Positions 41,083 to 50,350 of a DNA stretch of 64,000 nucleotides are shown piece after piece (positions within the stretch are counted from its first letter, which is position 1; each line of letters starts with the position of its first letter). The translations under genes were made by a program, and so were the position numbers. Origin of the DNA: Octadecabacter sp. (GTDB lineage: Bacteria; Pseudomonadota; Alphaproteobacteria; Rhodobacterales; Rhodobacteraceae); contig JAPKAD010000005.1 of NCBI GenBank assembly GCA_028825445.1, forward strand, positions 1 through 64,000, read 5' to 3'. A model generated the notes under the pieces. It saw only the letters and a program-made list of their open reading frames with translations, was not told where the DNA came from and searched no databases.

Positions 41083-41682
41083 TTAGTTACGGGCTTTACC
41101 AACAAATCTCCAGATTGCTGGGACAAGTAATGCCGCCAAAGCCAACTTCAAAAAGTCACCAACAATGAACGGCGTAAAACCCCACTCAAGGATCGGCTTG
41201 TCCCAACCATAAAGCGTACCAAGCCACAATAAACCTGGAATGTAGATAAGCGCATTGCCGCCCAACATTGCCAGTGCCATGGTCCCAATGGAACGATCCC
41301 AGCCCTTACGTGCCACAAATCCAAGCGCCATCGTCGCACACACGTAGCCCACCAGATAGCCTCCGGTGCTACCCATCATATATTCTATACCTGACGACTC
41401 AGCGGAAGACCCCGCAAAAACATCGAAGCCCGCGACACCAACAATCATATAACCAAGAATTGTTGCCATGCCCAAGCGTGGACCATAAGCAGTACCAACT
41501 GTTAGCACAGCAAACGTTCCCATGGTAATCGGAACAGGGATCATCGGTATAGAAATCTTTGATGCAACTGCAAGCAAAACGATGCCGAGCATCACCATTA
41601 TAACCTGTTTAATCCGAAGCGCAGCGCCCTCGGTTGGGCCAAACACTTCTGCCAGTGCTGGGTTATTCATCGTCATCGCCAT
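41083..41682 (-). CDS. bioY: Biotin transporter BioY
   Basis: A 199-residue integral membrane S-component for biotin uptake. About six hydrophobic segments are visible. The BioY core is IPMIPVPITMGTFAVLTVG, TAYGPRLGMATILGYMIVG, MMGSTGGYLVGYVCA and LGGNALIYIPGLLWLG. No bioM or bioN gene is adjacent, so it is a solitary BioY that works alone or with a shared energising module. AGGA lies about 10 bases upstream of the ATG. Confidence 0.94.
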   Translation of the reverse strand: MAMTMNNPALAEVFGPTEGAALRIKQVIMVMLGIVLLAVASKISIPMIPVPITMGTFAVLTVGTAYGPRLGMATILGYMIVGVAGFDVFAGSSAESSGIEYMMGSTGGYLVGYVCATMALGFVARKGWDRSIGTMALAMLGGNALIYIPGLLWLGTLYGWDKPILEWGFTPFIVGDFLKLALAALLVPAIWRFVGKARN

Positions 41683-41764
41683 TTTATTTAGATCCTGTAA
41701 TTGACTAATTTGTGCAATTAATGCCCCAGTGCCGGTCTTTCTGCAAGCGAGAAGCCAGATAAGG

Positions 41765-42178
41765 TTAATTAGCTAGTACATAAGTTGTGACCGACAAATA
41801 GTTCTTGCGCGGCCCGCTCACCTCCCATGTTACACTCCAACGCGGCCAGCCTGATAGATCATAGCATCCACAATAAATATCTGCCCCGCACAAATGCGCT
41901 GTTACAGGTCCACCCACGACGGGATCAAAAATATGAAAGTCACGGCCATCAGCAAAGCGAACACAAATACGCGCTCCTTCTTCGTGCCATAAATAATTAC
42001 GCTCTGACTCAAACCGTTTACCGCCCATGTTCAATACACCAGTTTCAGAATAGATTGCACCACTGGGCGACATAGATAACACTGCCCGCCCTTCAAATCG
42101 CAACTGCACACCCGCCTTACGATCATCAATATCTCGCTCTACGATATACAACCCAATAAATTCAGATAACCGCCCCAT
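41765..42178 (-). CDS. DUF6314-family protein
   Basis: A 137-residue soluble protein matching the pattern I know for DUF6314: LRFEGRAVLSMSPSGAIYSE, YLWHEEGARICVRFADGRDF, HLCGADIYCGCYDLSGWP and VSGPRKNYLSVTTY. It is probably a small beta-barrel. No function is established. It is divergent from purB, with 86 bases between starts. Confidence in the family is good, in any role none. Confidence 0.75.
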   Translation of the reverse strand: MGRLSEFIGLYIVERDIDDRKAGVQLRFEGRAVLSMSPSGAIYSETGVLNMGGKRFESERNYLWHEEGARICVRFADGRDFHIFDPVVGGPVTAHLCGADIYCGCYDLSGWPRWSVTWEVSGPRKNYLSVTTYVLAN

Positions 42179-42264
42179 TCTGCCTCCCCTTCTCTTGTGA
42201 CAAGTCCTGCACCCCCTTATGACCCCTTCATCTGCTTTTGCACCTCACAAAAAGGCCAAAACCC

Positions 42265-43575
42265 ATGATTCCTCGCTATTCACGCCCCGCAATGACTGAT
42301 ATTTGGGAACCTTCCACCAAGTTCCGTATCTGGTATGAAATCGAAGCCCATGCCTGTGAAGCCATGGCCAACATTGGCGTAATCCCACGCGAAAACGCTG
42401 ATGCAGTGTGGAAAGCAAAAAATATTGAATTCGACGTAGCGCGGATTGACGAGATAGAATCCGTGACCAAACACGACGTCATCGCGTTCCTGACCCATTT
42501 GGCTGAACATATAGGCAGCGACGAAGCCCGCTTTGTACACCAAGGCATGACATCTTCTGACGTGCTGGACACTTGTTTTAACGTGCAATTAGTTCGTGCT
42601 GCCGACATCCTGATCGCCGACATTGAGGCCTTACTGGGCGCCCTGAAACGTCGCGCAATAGAACACAAAATGACCATCCGAGTTGGTCGAAGCCACGGTA
42701 TTCATGCAGAACCCACAACAATGGGCCTGACGTTTGCGCGCTTTTACGCCGAAATGGATCGTAACCTTACACGGATGAAAACCGCCCGTACTGAGGTTTC
42801 AACGGGTGCAGTTTCCGGTGCAGTCGGCACATTTGCTAATATTGACCCTCGAGTCGAAGAACATGTCTGTGCACAATTAGGCCTGACACCTGAACCTATC
42901 AGCACGCAAGTCATCCCACGCGACCGCCACGCAATGTTTTTTGCCACACTTGGTGTGATAGCCAGCTCAATGGAAAACGTTTCCACAGAAATCCGCCACA
43001 TGCAGCGCACCGAAGTTTTAGAAGGCGCAGAATTCTTTTCAGTTGGACAAAAGGGCTCTTCGGCAATGCCGCACAAAAAAAATCCTGTTTTAACAGAAAA
43101 CTTGACGGGTTTGGCACGTCTTGTGCGAATGACCGTGATACCCGCGATGGAAAACGTCGCACTGTGGCACGAACGTGATATTTCACATTCGTCCGTCGAA
43201 CGAGGTATTGGGCCAGATGCGACTGTAACGCTGGACTTTGCACTCCATCGTTTGACAGGTGTTATCGATAAGATGTTAATTTTTCCTGAAAATATGCTTG
43301 ATAATATGAATAAATTTCCAGGCCTTGTTATGTCACAGCGCGTGCTTTTAGCCCTGACACAAGCAGGCACATCCCGCGAAGATGCCTACGCAATGGTACA
43401 ACGCAACGCATTAAAAGTGTGGGAAGATCGCACAGATTTTCGAGAAGAACTACTGGCTGATGAACAGGTTGTCACGGCACTCGGCGTAGACGCAATCGAG
43501 GAGAATTTTAACCTCGACTATCATACTAAACATGTAGACACGATTTTCGCCCGCATTTTTGGCCCCAACGCGTAA
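42265..43575 (+). CDS. purB: Adenylosuccinate lyase
   Basis: Purine synthesis: splits SAICAR and adenylosuccinate, releasing fumarate. The start at 42265 (MIPRYSRPAMTDIWE, AAGG 9 bases upstream) is preferred over 42238. It has 436 residues. The fumarase/aspartase-family signature SSAMPHKKNPV lies at about residues 265-275, with HQGMTSSDVLDT and VGRSHGIHAEPTTMG earlier. Standard length and complete. Confidence 0.97.
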   Translation: MIPRYSRPAMTDIWEPSTKFRIWYEIEAHACEAMANIGVIPRENADAVWKAKNIEFDVARIDEIESVTKHDVIAFLTHLAEHIGSDEARFVHQGMTSSDVLDTCFNVQLVRAADILIADIEALLGALKRRAIEHKMTIRVGRSHGIHAEPTTMGLTFARFYAEMDRNLTRMKTARTEVSTGAVSGAVGTFANIDPRVEEHVCAQLGLTPEPISTQVIPRDRHAMFFATLGVIASSMENVSTEIRHMQRTEVLEGAEFFSVGQKGSSAMPHKKNPVLTENLTGLARLVRMTVIPAMENVALWHERDISHSSVERGIGPDATVTLDFALHRLTGVIDKMLIFPENMLDNMNKFPGLVMSQRVLLALTQAGTSREDAYAMVQRNALKVWEDRTDFREELLADEQVVTALGVDAIEENFNLDYHTKHVDTIFARIFGPNA

Positions 43576-43964
43576 ATCCTTGATAACTAAACCCGCGAAT
43601 ATTCCGCCATGGGCCCATCATTGGCCCATGGCTTGCCCTACCAGAAGTACACAAAGTTCTGCGCTACATCGGTCCCACTGACCTTGTGCGAGTTTTGGCT
43701 TTGGCCGTCAGAACGGGCGGCCCATTGGCTTTTCCCTTGTCACATCCCCTAGACAATATGCCGACGCGCATTGCCAACAACTTGTCACAAGTAGTGTCGA
43801 CAGCAGGAAATACCAAAAATCTGATTCAGAATCCGCACAAACCGCCATCGCCAGAGCTGTCCACATGGGAGAAAGCAAAAGCAATCATGCTTAATTTAAG
43901 TCTTGAAGACTGACACAACTTTTGCAGGGTTCCCTACGCGGGAAACTCAGCTTAACGTCAGTTT
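43576..43964. other. Gap after purB with hairpin and doubtful small ORF
   Basis: About 390 bases. A perfect inverted repeat, CCATGGGCC (43607-43615) and GGCCCATGG (43623-43631), lies just after purB but has no T-run. A GTG-started frame at 43686-43913 (75 residues, ending STWEKAKAIMLNLSLED) could be a small gene or a relic. I do not recognise it and the ribosome binding site is poor. Confidence 0.4.
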
Positions 43965-44357
43965 ATGAATAATGCAAAAAATTCGCCTAACGACCACTCA
44001 CCGACCTTTAAGCTTGGGCGCCGTTGGCACGACATGGGCGGCGACACCGCTGGCCCAATCACAATGGAACAACTTGCAGACACCAATCATGATTTTTCAC
44101 TTTGGGAAAAGCGTGTTGATGCCTTGATGATAATAGGCTCAGCAAAAGGTTTTTTTACTGTTGATGGGCTACGCCGTGTTCTCGAAGATCTTGGTGAGGA
44201 CGCGTTCGAGACCATGACTTATTACGAACGCTGGATCATGGCCGTGAATCAAAACCTCATTGAAGGTGGGGCATATACCACGGCTGACCTTGCGGCAAAA
44301 ATGTCGCAAGTCGCTGCGCGCGGTGATACTTACGGCGATGCGGCGGCACCCGTTTAA
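43965..44357 (+). CDS. Nitrile hydratase beta N-terminal domain / thiocyanate hydrolase beta-like subunit
   Basis: 130 residues. WHDMGGDTAGP near the N-terminus corresponds to the HDxGG start of nitrile hydratase beta subunits. The helical part FSLWEKRVDALMIIGSAKGF and TYYERWIMAVNQNLIE matches their N-terminal domain. It lacks the SH3-like C-terminal half, which is the next gene. A beta subunit split in this way is the arrangement of the three-subunit thiocyanate hydrolase. The stop overlaps the next start by one base. Confidence 0.8.
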   Translation: MNNAKNSPNDHSPTFKLGRRWHDMGGDTAGPITMEQLADTNHDFSLWEKRVDALMIIGSAKGFFTVDGLRRVLEDLGEDAFETMTYYERWIMAVNQNLIEGGAYTTADLAAKMSQVAARGDTYGDAAAPV

Positions 44358-44626
44358 TGCAGAAGGTCCGTGTAAAACCCCTCATGCCACCGGGCCACGT
44401 GCGCACTCCTGCGTATCTGCGCGGCAAAATCGGCATTATCGAACGCTCACTTGGAACATTTCCAAACCCTGAAGCTCTCGCCTATGGCGTGGCAGCCAGC
44501 GATCTTCCACTACACCGGGTTAGGTTTACGATGTCCGATGTCTGGGAGGGAAATGCAGAAAACCCCAACGACACGCTGGATGCCGAAATTTACGAACATT
44601 GGTTGGAGCCAGTAGATGCCACATGA
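44357..44626 (+). CDS. Nitrile hydratase beta C-terminal (SH3-like) domain / thiocyanate hydrolase alpha-like subunit
   Basis: 89 residues with the SH3-like fold pattern of the beta C-terminal domain: HVRTPAYLRGKIGIIERSLG, then FPNPEALAYGVAAS and LHRVRFTMSDVWEG. The conserved Arg in RTPAYLRG is one that contacts the metal centre in this superfamily. It overlaps the previous gene by one base and the alpha-type gene by 11 bases, so the three are translated together. Confidence 0.82.
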   Translation: MQKVRVKPLMPPGHVRTPAYLRGKIGIIERSLGTFPNPEALAYGVAASDLPLHRVRFTMSDVWEGNAENPNDTLDAEIYEHWLEPVDAT

Positions 44627-45299
44627 CCATCATGAGCCTGAAGACATTCACAACAACCTAAGTCCATCAGGACACCCATACCGCACCGATGACGATACCC
44701 CGCTCAGCTATTGGCAAGTGATGGAAATATCCGTTCGAGAACTTCTGGCGGAAAAGGGCATCACCACCGCCAGAGAAATTACGGCCCAAATTGATAAGAT
44801 GGATGCCCGCAGTCCCATTAATGGCGCTCAGGTCGTTGCTCGTGCTTGGTGTGATCCTCAATTTTACGCAGCATTAATGAACGATGCATCAACTGCTACG
44901 CGCGATATGGGGTTTGACATCGGGGCGCTCAAATTAATTGCCGTTGAGAATACTGATGATGTCCACAACATGATCGTTTGCACCCTATGTTCATGCTACC
45001 CACGCAATCTCTTAGGTCTACCACCTGATTGGTACAAATCACGCGCCTATCGCAGCCGCACAGTGCGTGAACCGCGTTCAGTTCTGGCTGAATTCGGTGT
45101 CACTTTTCCAAGTTCAACACAAATACGCGTCCACGACAGCACTGCTGACATGCGTTATATCGTAATTCCGAAGCGGCCCATTGGTACTGAAAACATGCTG
45201 CAAAATGATCTTGTAGGGCTTGTGACCCGCGACAGCATGATAGGTACTGGCCTTGCAATCACACCCTCGACGATCATTGAAGAACGGCAGACGCCCTAA
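44616..45299 (+). CDS. Nitrile hydratase alpha / thiocyanate hydrolase gamma-like metal-binding subunit
   Basis: 227 residues. The low-spin metal site reads CTLCSC at residues 122-127. Thr in CTLC marks the cobalt type. It is followed by YPRNLLGLPPDWYKSRAYRS. Arg130 sits where many cobalt nitrile hydratases have Trp, and to my knowledge thiocyanate hydrolase has Arg there. With the split beta genes, this favours a thiocyanate hydrolase-like enzyme (SCN- to carbonyl sulfide and ammonia), but nitrile hydration is not excluded. No separate activator gene is seen nearby. The 3' end overlaps the convergent DUF1223 gene by 26 bases. Confidence 0.85.
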   Translation: MPHDHHEPEDIHNNLSPSGHPYRTDDDTPLSYWQVMEISVRELLAEKGITTAREITAQIDKMDARSPINGAQVVARAWCDPQFYAALMNDASTATRDMGFDIGALKLIAVENTDDVHNMIVCTLCSCYPRNLLGLPPDWYKSRAYRSRTVREPRSVLAEFGVTFPSSTQIRVHDSTADMRYIVIPKRPIGTENMLQNDLVGLVTRDSMIGTGLAITPSTIIEERQTP

Positions 45300-45978
45300 T
45301 TGCACCCGGGCCAGGTTCTTGGACAATAACCACCAACGGTTCTTTACCAGAAGTATTAACTGTCATGTTTAAATCCCCATCACCGTTCCATTCACCAATA
45401 CTGCTCCATTCGGTAACTATATTAGCATAAGTAAGAGATTTTCCCGCGTTTTCACCATGATGAATATCTACAGTTTCTTGCGGGCTATAACGTATCACCT
45501 GCACCACAGTTCCGCTGCGTAATGCACGGGACGTTACGCCCGTAATCTGTAACTGATCACCAGTTCGTTGCAATCTAATCTGCGTACCTGTTGAATTGGC
45601 AGTGTGAGCTTGAATTAAATTCGCAACATCCATAGGTTTAGCACCAATCACATGATCCACACCACCAACAATCATCTGCGGCGTGTAAATCGTACTCGCT
45701 CCTACAACATAAGCATACCGTTGCTGGCGCACCGTGTGATCAGGATCAGCGAAACTATCCGCCCAACCAATATAGTCCCAATAATCGACATGCAATGCTA
45801 ATGCGATAACATCTGATCGCATCGCCAATGTTTGCAACATTTTATCCGCTGCCGGGCAACTAGAACAGCCCTGCGAGGTAAAAAGTTCGACAACCACAGG
45901 GCCATCAGCCATCACGGGTGTGGCAACAAAAAAGAATGTGGCCCATATGGAAAAGGCTGTGGCGAGGGTATGGTGCAT
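45274..45978 (-). CDS. DUF1223 thioredoxin-like secreted protein
   Basis: The start is placed at ATG 45978 because AGGA lies 6 bases before it and it opens a signal peptide (MHHTLATAFSIWATFFFVAT, cleavage after VMA). Upstream in-frame codons lack a ribosome binding site. It has 234 residues. The thioredoxin-like motif FTSQGCSSCPAAD has Cys38 and Cys41. HVDYWDYIGWADSFADP and YTPQMIVGG are typical of DUF1223. Periplasmic, with redox function inferred from the CxxC. The 3' end overlaps the convergent hydratase gene. Confidence 0.9.
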   Translation of the reverse strand: MHHTLATAFSIWATFFFVATPVMADGPVVVELFTSQGCSSCPAADKMLQTLAMRSDVIALALHVDYWDYIGWADSFADPDHTVRQQRYAYVVGASTIYTPQMIVGGVDHVIGAKPMDVANLIQAHTANSTGTQIRLQRTGDQLQITGVTSRALRSGTVVQVIRYSPQETVDIHHGENAGKSLTYANIVTEWSSIGEWNGDGDLNMTVNTSGKEPLVVIVQEPGPGAIRASAVLQ

Positions 45979-46123
45979 GAAAAATCCTATCATTACATAA
46001 TGACTGTAACGCAACCACGCACGACAAACCAATCAACCGTTTGCGATTAGAATGTTACAATATTATTGTGGGGTGGTCGCACGCCTACCAATCCAACACC
46101 AGATGAGTTAAAATGTATTTATG

Positions 46124-46157
46124 TATAGTTTGGTACTATCTGTATACAATGGTATAC
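46124..46157. promoter_or_regulatory. Candidate operator region upstream of acnA
   Basis: Contains TATAGTTTGGTACTA (46124-46138), 13 of 15 bases identical to the palindrome upstream of pdhA. It holds its own small dyad ATAGT/ACTAT. Two copies of the palindrome GTATAC follow (46142-46147 and 46152-46157). acnA starts at 46201. The regulator is unknown. Confidence 0.35.
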
Positions 46158-46200
46158 TAAAATTAGAATCATCATCTATACAGCTGTAGGAGAGATCGAT

Positions 46201-48888
46201 ATGCCCATCAAAGTAGGCCACGATAGCACCAAAACACGCAAAACTCTCAAAATTGGCGATCAATCACTTGCATATTATTCTATTGCCGCAGCAACAGCCG
46301 CAGGTTTAGGGGACTTTTCCAAGCTGCCTGCTGCGCTGAAGGTAGTATTGGAAAACATGCTACGTTTTGAAGATAACAAGACGGTAACTGTGGACGATAT
46401 TAAAGCCTTCGCCGAATGGGCTATCAAAGGCGGTAAAAACCCACGCGAGATTGCCTACCGCCCTGCCCGAGTGCTAATGCAGGATTTCACTGGCGTCCCC
46501 GCTGTTGTTGATTTAGCAGCGATGCGCGACGGAATTGTCGCCTTGGGTGGCGATGCTCAGCAAATTAACCCATTGAACCCTGTTGATCTGGTCATCGACC
46601 ACTCGGTAATGATTGACGAATTTGGCAACCCACGTGCATTCCAAGCGAACGTAGACCGCGAATATGAACGCAACATTGAACGCTATACGTTTTTAAAATG
46701 GGGACAGTCCGCTTTTTCTAACTTCCGCGTTGTTCCACCAGGCACAGGCATTTGCCATCAGGTGAATCTCGAATACCTCAGCCAGACCGTCTGGACTGAT
46801 GTTGATCAAAACGGTGACGAAGTAGCCTATCCTGACACGCTTGTTGGAACCGACAGCCACACAACTATGGTCAACGGCGCAGCCGTTCTAGGTTGGGGCG
46901 TTGGAGGAATTGAAGCCGAAGCCTCCATGCTTGGCCAGCCAATTTCAATGTTGATCCCAGAAGTTGTCGGCTTCAAGCTAACTGGCCGTATGATGGAAGG
47001 CACGACTGGCACCGACCTTGTGCTCAAAGTCGTCGAAATGCTGCGCGCCCACGGCGTTGTCAGCAAGTTTGTTGAATTTTATGGTGAAGGGTTAAATCAT
47101 CTACCGTTGGCCGACCGTGCAACAATCGCCAACATGGCACCAGAATACGGTGCGACTTGCGGCTTCTTCCCAATTGATGACGAAACCCTGCGCTACCTGC
47201 GTAACACGGGCCGTGATGAAGACAGGGTTGCATTGGTTGAAGCCTACGCAAAAACAAACGGTTTCTGGCGCAGTGTAGACTATGATCCCGTCTACACTTC
47301 CACGCTTGAACTCGACATGAGCACCATAGTTCCCGCGATCTCCGGACCCAAACGCCCACAGGACTATGTGGCACTGACTGGTGCAAAATCTGCGTTCACA
47401 TGGGAAATGGAAAACACGTTTAAACGCCCAATGTACAAAAAAGTCGCCGTCGTAGGCGAAGATTACACGTTGGAATCTGGCAAGGTTGTAATCGCGTCGA
47501 TCACGTCCTGTACCAATACATCCAATCCATACGTCATGATTGGCGCAGGTCTGGTCGCCCGAAAAGCCGCCGCATTAGGTTTGAACCGCAAGCCTTGGGT
47601 CAAAACATCTCTCGCGCCTGGATCACAAGTTGTATCTGCATATCTTGAGGCTGCGGACTTGCAAACCGACCTAGACAAAATTGGCTTCAACTTGGTTGGT
47701 TATGGATGCACAACCTGCATCGGTAATTCCGGACCATTACAAAAAGAAATTAGCGTGGCAATTGCCGAAGGAGACCTAGTAGCCACGTCTGTTTTATCGG
47801 GAAACCGCAACTTTGAAGGGCGCATTTCACCTGACGTGCGCGCCAACTATCTAGCTTCACCACCGTTGGTCGTAGCCTACGCACTGGCCGGAACCATGGA
47901 CATCAATCTGGCAACAGACCCAATTGCACAAACACCAGAAGGCAAAGATGTCTACTTGAAAGACATCTGGCCCACGTCTAAAGAAGTTACTGATTTGGTT
48001 GAAAAAACTGTCACGCGCAAAGCGTTTCAGTCTAAATATGCAGATGTTTTCAAGGGTGATGATAAATGGCAAGCCGTGGAAACCACGGGCGCAGAGACCT
48101 ACGACTGGCCACCACAATCCACCTACATCCAAAACCCACCCTATTTTCAGGGCATGTCAAAAGACCCCGGCGTTATTACTAACATTGAATGCGCCAAAGT
48201 GTTGGCTATTTTGGGAGATTTCATTACCACCGATCACATCTCACCTGCCGGTTCGTTTAAGGAGAACACGCCAGCGGGGGAGTATCTTCGTGCACGCCAA
48301 GTTCCCGTCCGTGAATTCAACTCTTACGGATCGCGCCGCGGCAACCACGAGGTGATGATGCGCGGCACTTTCGCTAACATCCGCATCAAGAACGAAATGC
48401 TGGACAACATCGAAGGTGGCTACACTAAAGGGCCAAACGGCAAACAGATGTCCATCTTTGACGCTGCGATGGCTTATATGAACGCGGGAACACCAACAGT
48501 TATCTTTGGCGGAGCACAATACGGTGCAGGATCATCGCGAGACTGGGCAGCCAAAGGTACTAATTTACTCGGCGTAAAAGCCGTGATTGCAGAAAGCTTT
48601 GAGCGTATTCACAGATCTAACTTGGTCGGGATGGGCGTCATTCCTTTTGAGTTCACAAATGGTGACAGCCATAAATCACTTGGCTTAACTGGTAATGAAA
48701 CTGTGTCGATCTTTGGTCTAGACACGGTTACTCCACTGCAAGAGGTACCGTGCAAGGTTACTATGGACGACAGCACTGTTAAGGATATCATCCTGACGTG
48801 TCGGATCGATACCGCGATTGAGGTTGAATACATCGAACATGGTGGGGTTTTGCACTACGTGCTGCGCAACCTCGCCAAAGCTGCTTAA
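46201..48888 (+). CDS. acnA: Aconitate hydratase A
   Basis: TCA cycle enzyme interconverting citrate and isocitrate through a 4Fe-4S cluster. It has 895 residues, full length for the AcnA/IRP type. Cluster cysteines lie in SITSCTNTSNP and GYGCTTCIGNSGP. PDTLVGTDSHTTMVNG and the C-terminal swivel domain (GDFITTDHISPAG, GAGSSRDWAAKG) are clear. GTAGGAGAG precedes the ATG. Single gene, with a possible shared operator with pdhA. Confidence 0.98.
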   Translation: MPIKVGHDSTKTRKTLKIGDQSLAYYSIAAATAAGLGDFSKLPAALKVVLENMLRFEDNKTVTVDDIKAFAEWAIKGGKNPREIAYRPARVLMQDFTGVPAVVDLAAMRDGIVALGGDAQQINPLNPVDLVIDHSVMIDEFGNPRAFQANVDREYERNIERYTFLKWGQSAFSNFRVVPPGTGICHQVNLEYLSQTVWTDVDQNGDEVAYPDTLVGTDSHTTMVNGAAVLGWGVGGIEAEASMLGQPISMLIPEVVGFKLTGRMMEGTTGTDLVLKVVEMLRAHGVVSKFVEFYGEGLNHLPLADRATIANMAPEYGATCGFFPIDDETLRYLRNTGRDEDRVALVEAYAKTNGFWRSVDYDPVYTSTLELDMSTIVPAISGPKRPQDYVALTGAKSAFTWEMENTFKRPMYKKVAVVGEDYTLESGKVVIASITSCTNTSNPYVMIGAGLVARKAAALGLNRKPWVKTSLAPGSQVVSAYLEAADLQTDLDKIGFNLVGYGCTTCIGNSGPLQKEISVAIAEGDLVATSVLSGNRNFEGRISPDVRANYLASPPLVVAYALAGTMDINLATDPIAQTPEGKDVYLKDIWPTSKEVTDLVEKTVTRKAFQSKYADVFKGDDKWQAVETTGAETYDWPPQSTYIQNPPYFQGMSKDPGVITNIECAKVLAILGDFITTDHISPAGSFKENTPAGEYLRARQVPVREFNSYGSRRGNHEVMMRGTFANIRIKNEMLDNIEGGYTKGPNGKQMSIFDAAMAYMNAGTPTVIFGGAQYGAGSSRDWAAKGTNLLGVKAVIAESFERIHRSNLVGMGVIPFEFTNGDSHKSLGLTGNETVSIFGLDTVTPLQEVPCKVTMDDSTVKDIILTCRIDTAIEVEYIEHGGVLHYVLRNLAKAA

Positions 48889-49019
48889 GAACAAAACGGC
48901 AGACATGTTCCAAAGTTCGCACGCCCAATAAAATACGGCTTTTTTATTTTTACCAATGACTTTCGTATTTTCGAACAAAAGAGGCTGGACGTTTTAAGTA
49001 AGGCAGATAAGTTATTAAA

Positions 49020-49808
49020 ATGAAAAACAAATCATTCGAATTCTCACACGCGCTCTGCCGGCTCCCAGCAGTATCTGTAATTGACGGATTGCGCGCTGAC
49101 GACCACGGCGACCCGGACCCAGTTGCTTTTGCCGCAGAACATGCCGCCTACATCACCGCCCTTCGTGAGGCTGGGTGCGTTGTGGACGTCCTACCCGCAG
49201 AAGAGGCCTTTCCCGATTCAGTCTTCATTGAAGACCCCGCTTTAGTCTTAAACGGCACCGCAATAGTCCTGCGCCCCGGTGCAACGTCTCGTCTTGGCGA
49301 AATTGCATCAATTCGGCCTGTATTAGTGGAAAAAATGAACAATGTAATTGATTTGGTCACCGACGGTTTTGTTGACGGTGGCGATATACTGTGCACAGAT
49401 GATCGCGTGTTGTTGGGCCTATCTGCCCGCACCAACTACCAAGGCGCTCAAGATCTGCGCCCTATTGTTGAAAATTTAGGATACACTTTGGAAGTCCTGC
49501 AAACACCACCTGAAATACTACATTTTAAAACTGAAAGCTCACTACTAGATGCACAAACAGTGCTGGCAACACCCACATTAGCCGCTTCAGGTGCGTTTAA
49601 AGGATTGAAGATAATTAAAACGGCTATTGGCGAAGAGGCCGCTGCCAATGCGATACGCGTCAACACCCACGTATTCTTGTCAGCTGGACACCCAAAAACT
49701 GCAGACATTCTAAACGATGCTGGTTACTCAGTTCGGATTCTCAATACTAGCCAAGCCGCACTTATCGATGGTGGGTTAAGCTGCATGTCACTGCGCTACA
49801 ATCGCTAG
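49020..49808 (+). CDS. ddaH: Dimethylarginine dimethylaminohydrolase
   Basis: Hydrolyses methylated arginine to citrulline and methylamine or dimethylamine. It has 262 residues of the pentein fold. FPDSVFIEDPALVLNGTAIV carries the conserved acidic residue. The active-site His lies in EILHFKTESSLLD, and the nucleophilic Cys lies near the C-terminus in DGGLSCMSLRY. The ribosome binding site is weak. The dimethylamine released could in principle feed the DUF3445-type demethylase at 38232-38993, which is speculative. Confidence 0.9.
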   Translation: MKNKSFEFSHALCRLPAVSVIDGLRADDHGDPDPVAFAAEHAAYITALREAGCVVDVLPAEEAFPDSVFIEDPALVLNGTAIVLRPGATSRLGEIASIRPVLVEKMNNVIDLVTDGFVDGGDILCTDDRVLLGLSARTNYQGAQDLRPIVENLGYTLEVLQTPPEILHFKTESSLLDAQTVLATPTLAASGAFKGLKIIKTAIGEEAAANAIRVNTHVFLSAGHPKTADILNDAGYSVRILNTSQAALIDGGLSCMSLRYNR

Positions 49809-49813
49809 ATCAA

Positions 49814-50350
49814 TCAGTTGGCCCTACGCGCCGCTTCAAGCGCAGGGCGCAATCTATTAGCCAATTCGCGCTGCGTCACTGGCGCAGCCATGCGCAGCAA
49901 AATCGTTCCATCCCCATCGATGAGAAATGTTTCTGGAACGCCATAAACGCCCCAATCAATGGCGTGAAAACCGCGCGGGTCTGATCCAACAGCCAAGTAC
50001 GGATCACCAAGACTATCAAGGAATGACAATGCGCTTTGATCTAGGTCTTTGTAATTTATTCCGTAGATTGGTACGCCTTCACCTGCCAGTGCAGTTAAGT
50101 TCGGGTGTTCCACACGGCAAGGTGCGCACCAACTGGCCCAGAAGTTAACAATCTTGACCTCCCCATCACGCAACATGGCATCGTTTAGCGGAACGAGGCT
50201 ATTAATGCCAGAAACATTGATTTCTGGTGCAGGCCTACCAATAAAAGCAGACGGTAATTCTGGCCCCTGCCCACCCAAAAGGCCTTGGCCCAATATAATC
50301 CCAACAATGCCAGCAAAAACCACAAACGGAACCATCATAAGCTTAGACAT
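49814..50350 (-). CDS. ccmG: Cytochrome c biogenesis thioredoxin CcmG/DsbE
   Basis: Membrane-anchored periplasmic thioredoxin that keeps apocytochrome c cysteines reduced. The start at 50350 begins MSKLMMVPFVVFAG, a signal anchor, and overlaps the end of ccmD by eight bases. It has 178 residues. The active site WASWCAPC has Cys75 and Cys78. YGVPETFLIDGDG with the cis-Pro is typical. Last gene of the ccmABCDG cluster. Confidence 0.95.
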   Translation of the reverse strand: MSKLMMVPFVVFAGIVGIILGQGLLGGQGPELPSAFIGRPAPEINVSGINSLVPLNDAMLRDGEVKIVNFWASWCAPCRVEHPNLTALAGEGVPIYGINYKDLDQSALSFLDSLGDPYLAVGSDPRGFHAIDWGVYGVPETFLIDGDGTILLRMAAPVTQRELANRLRPALEAARRAN

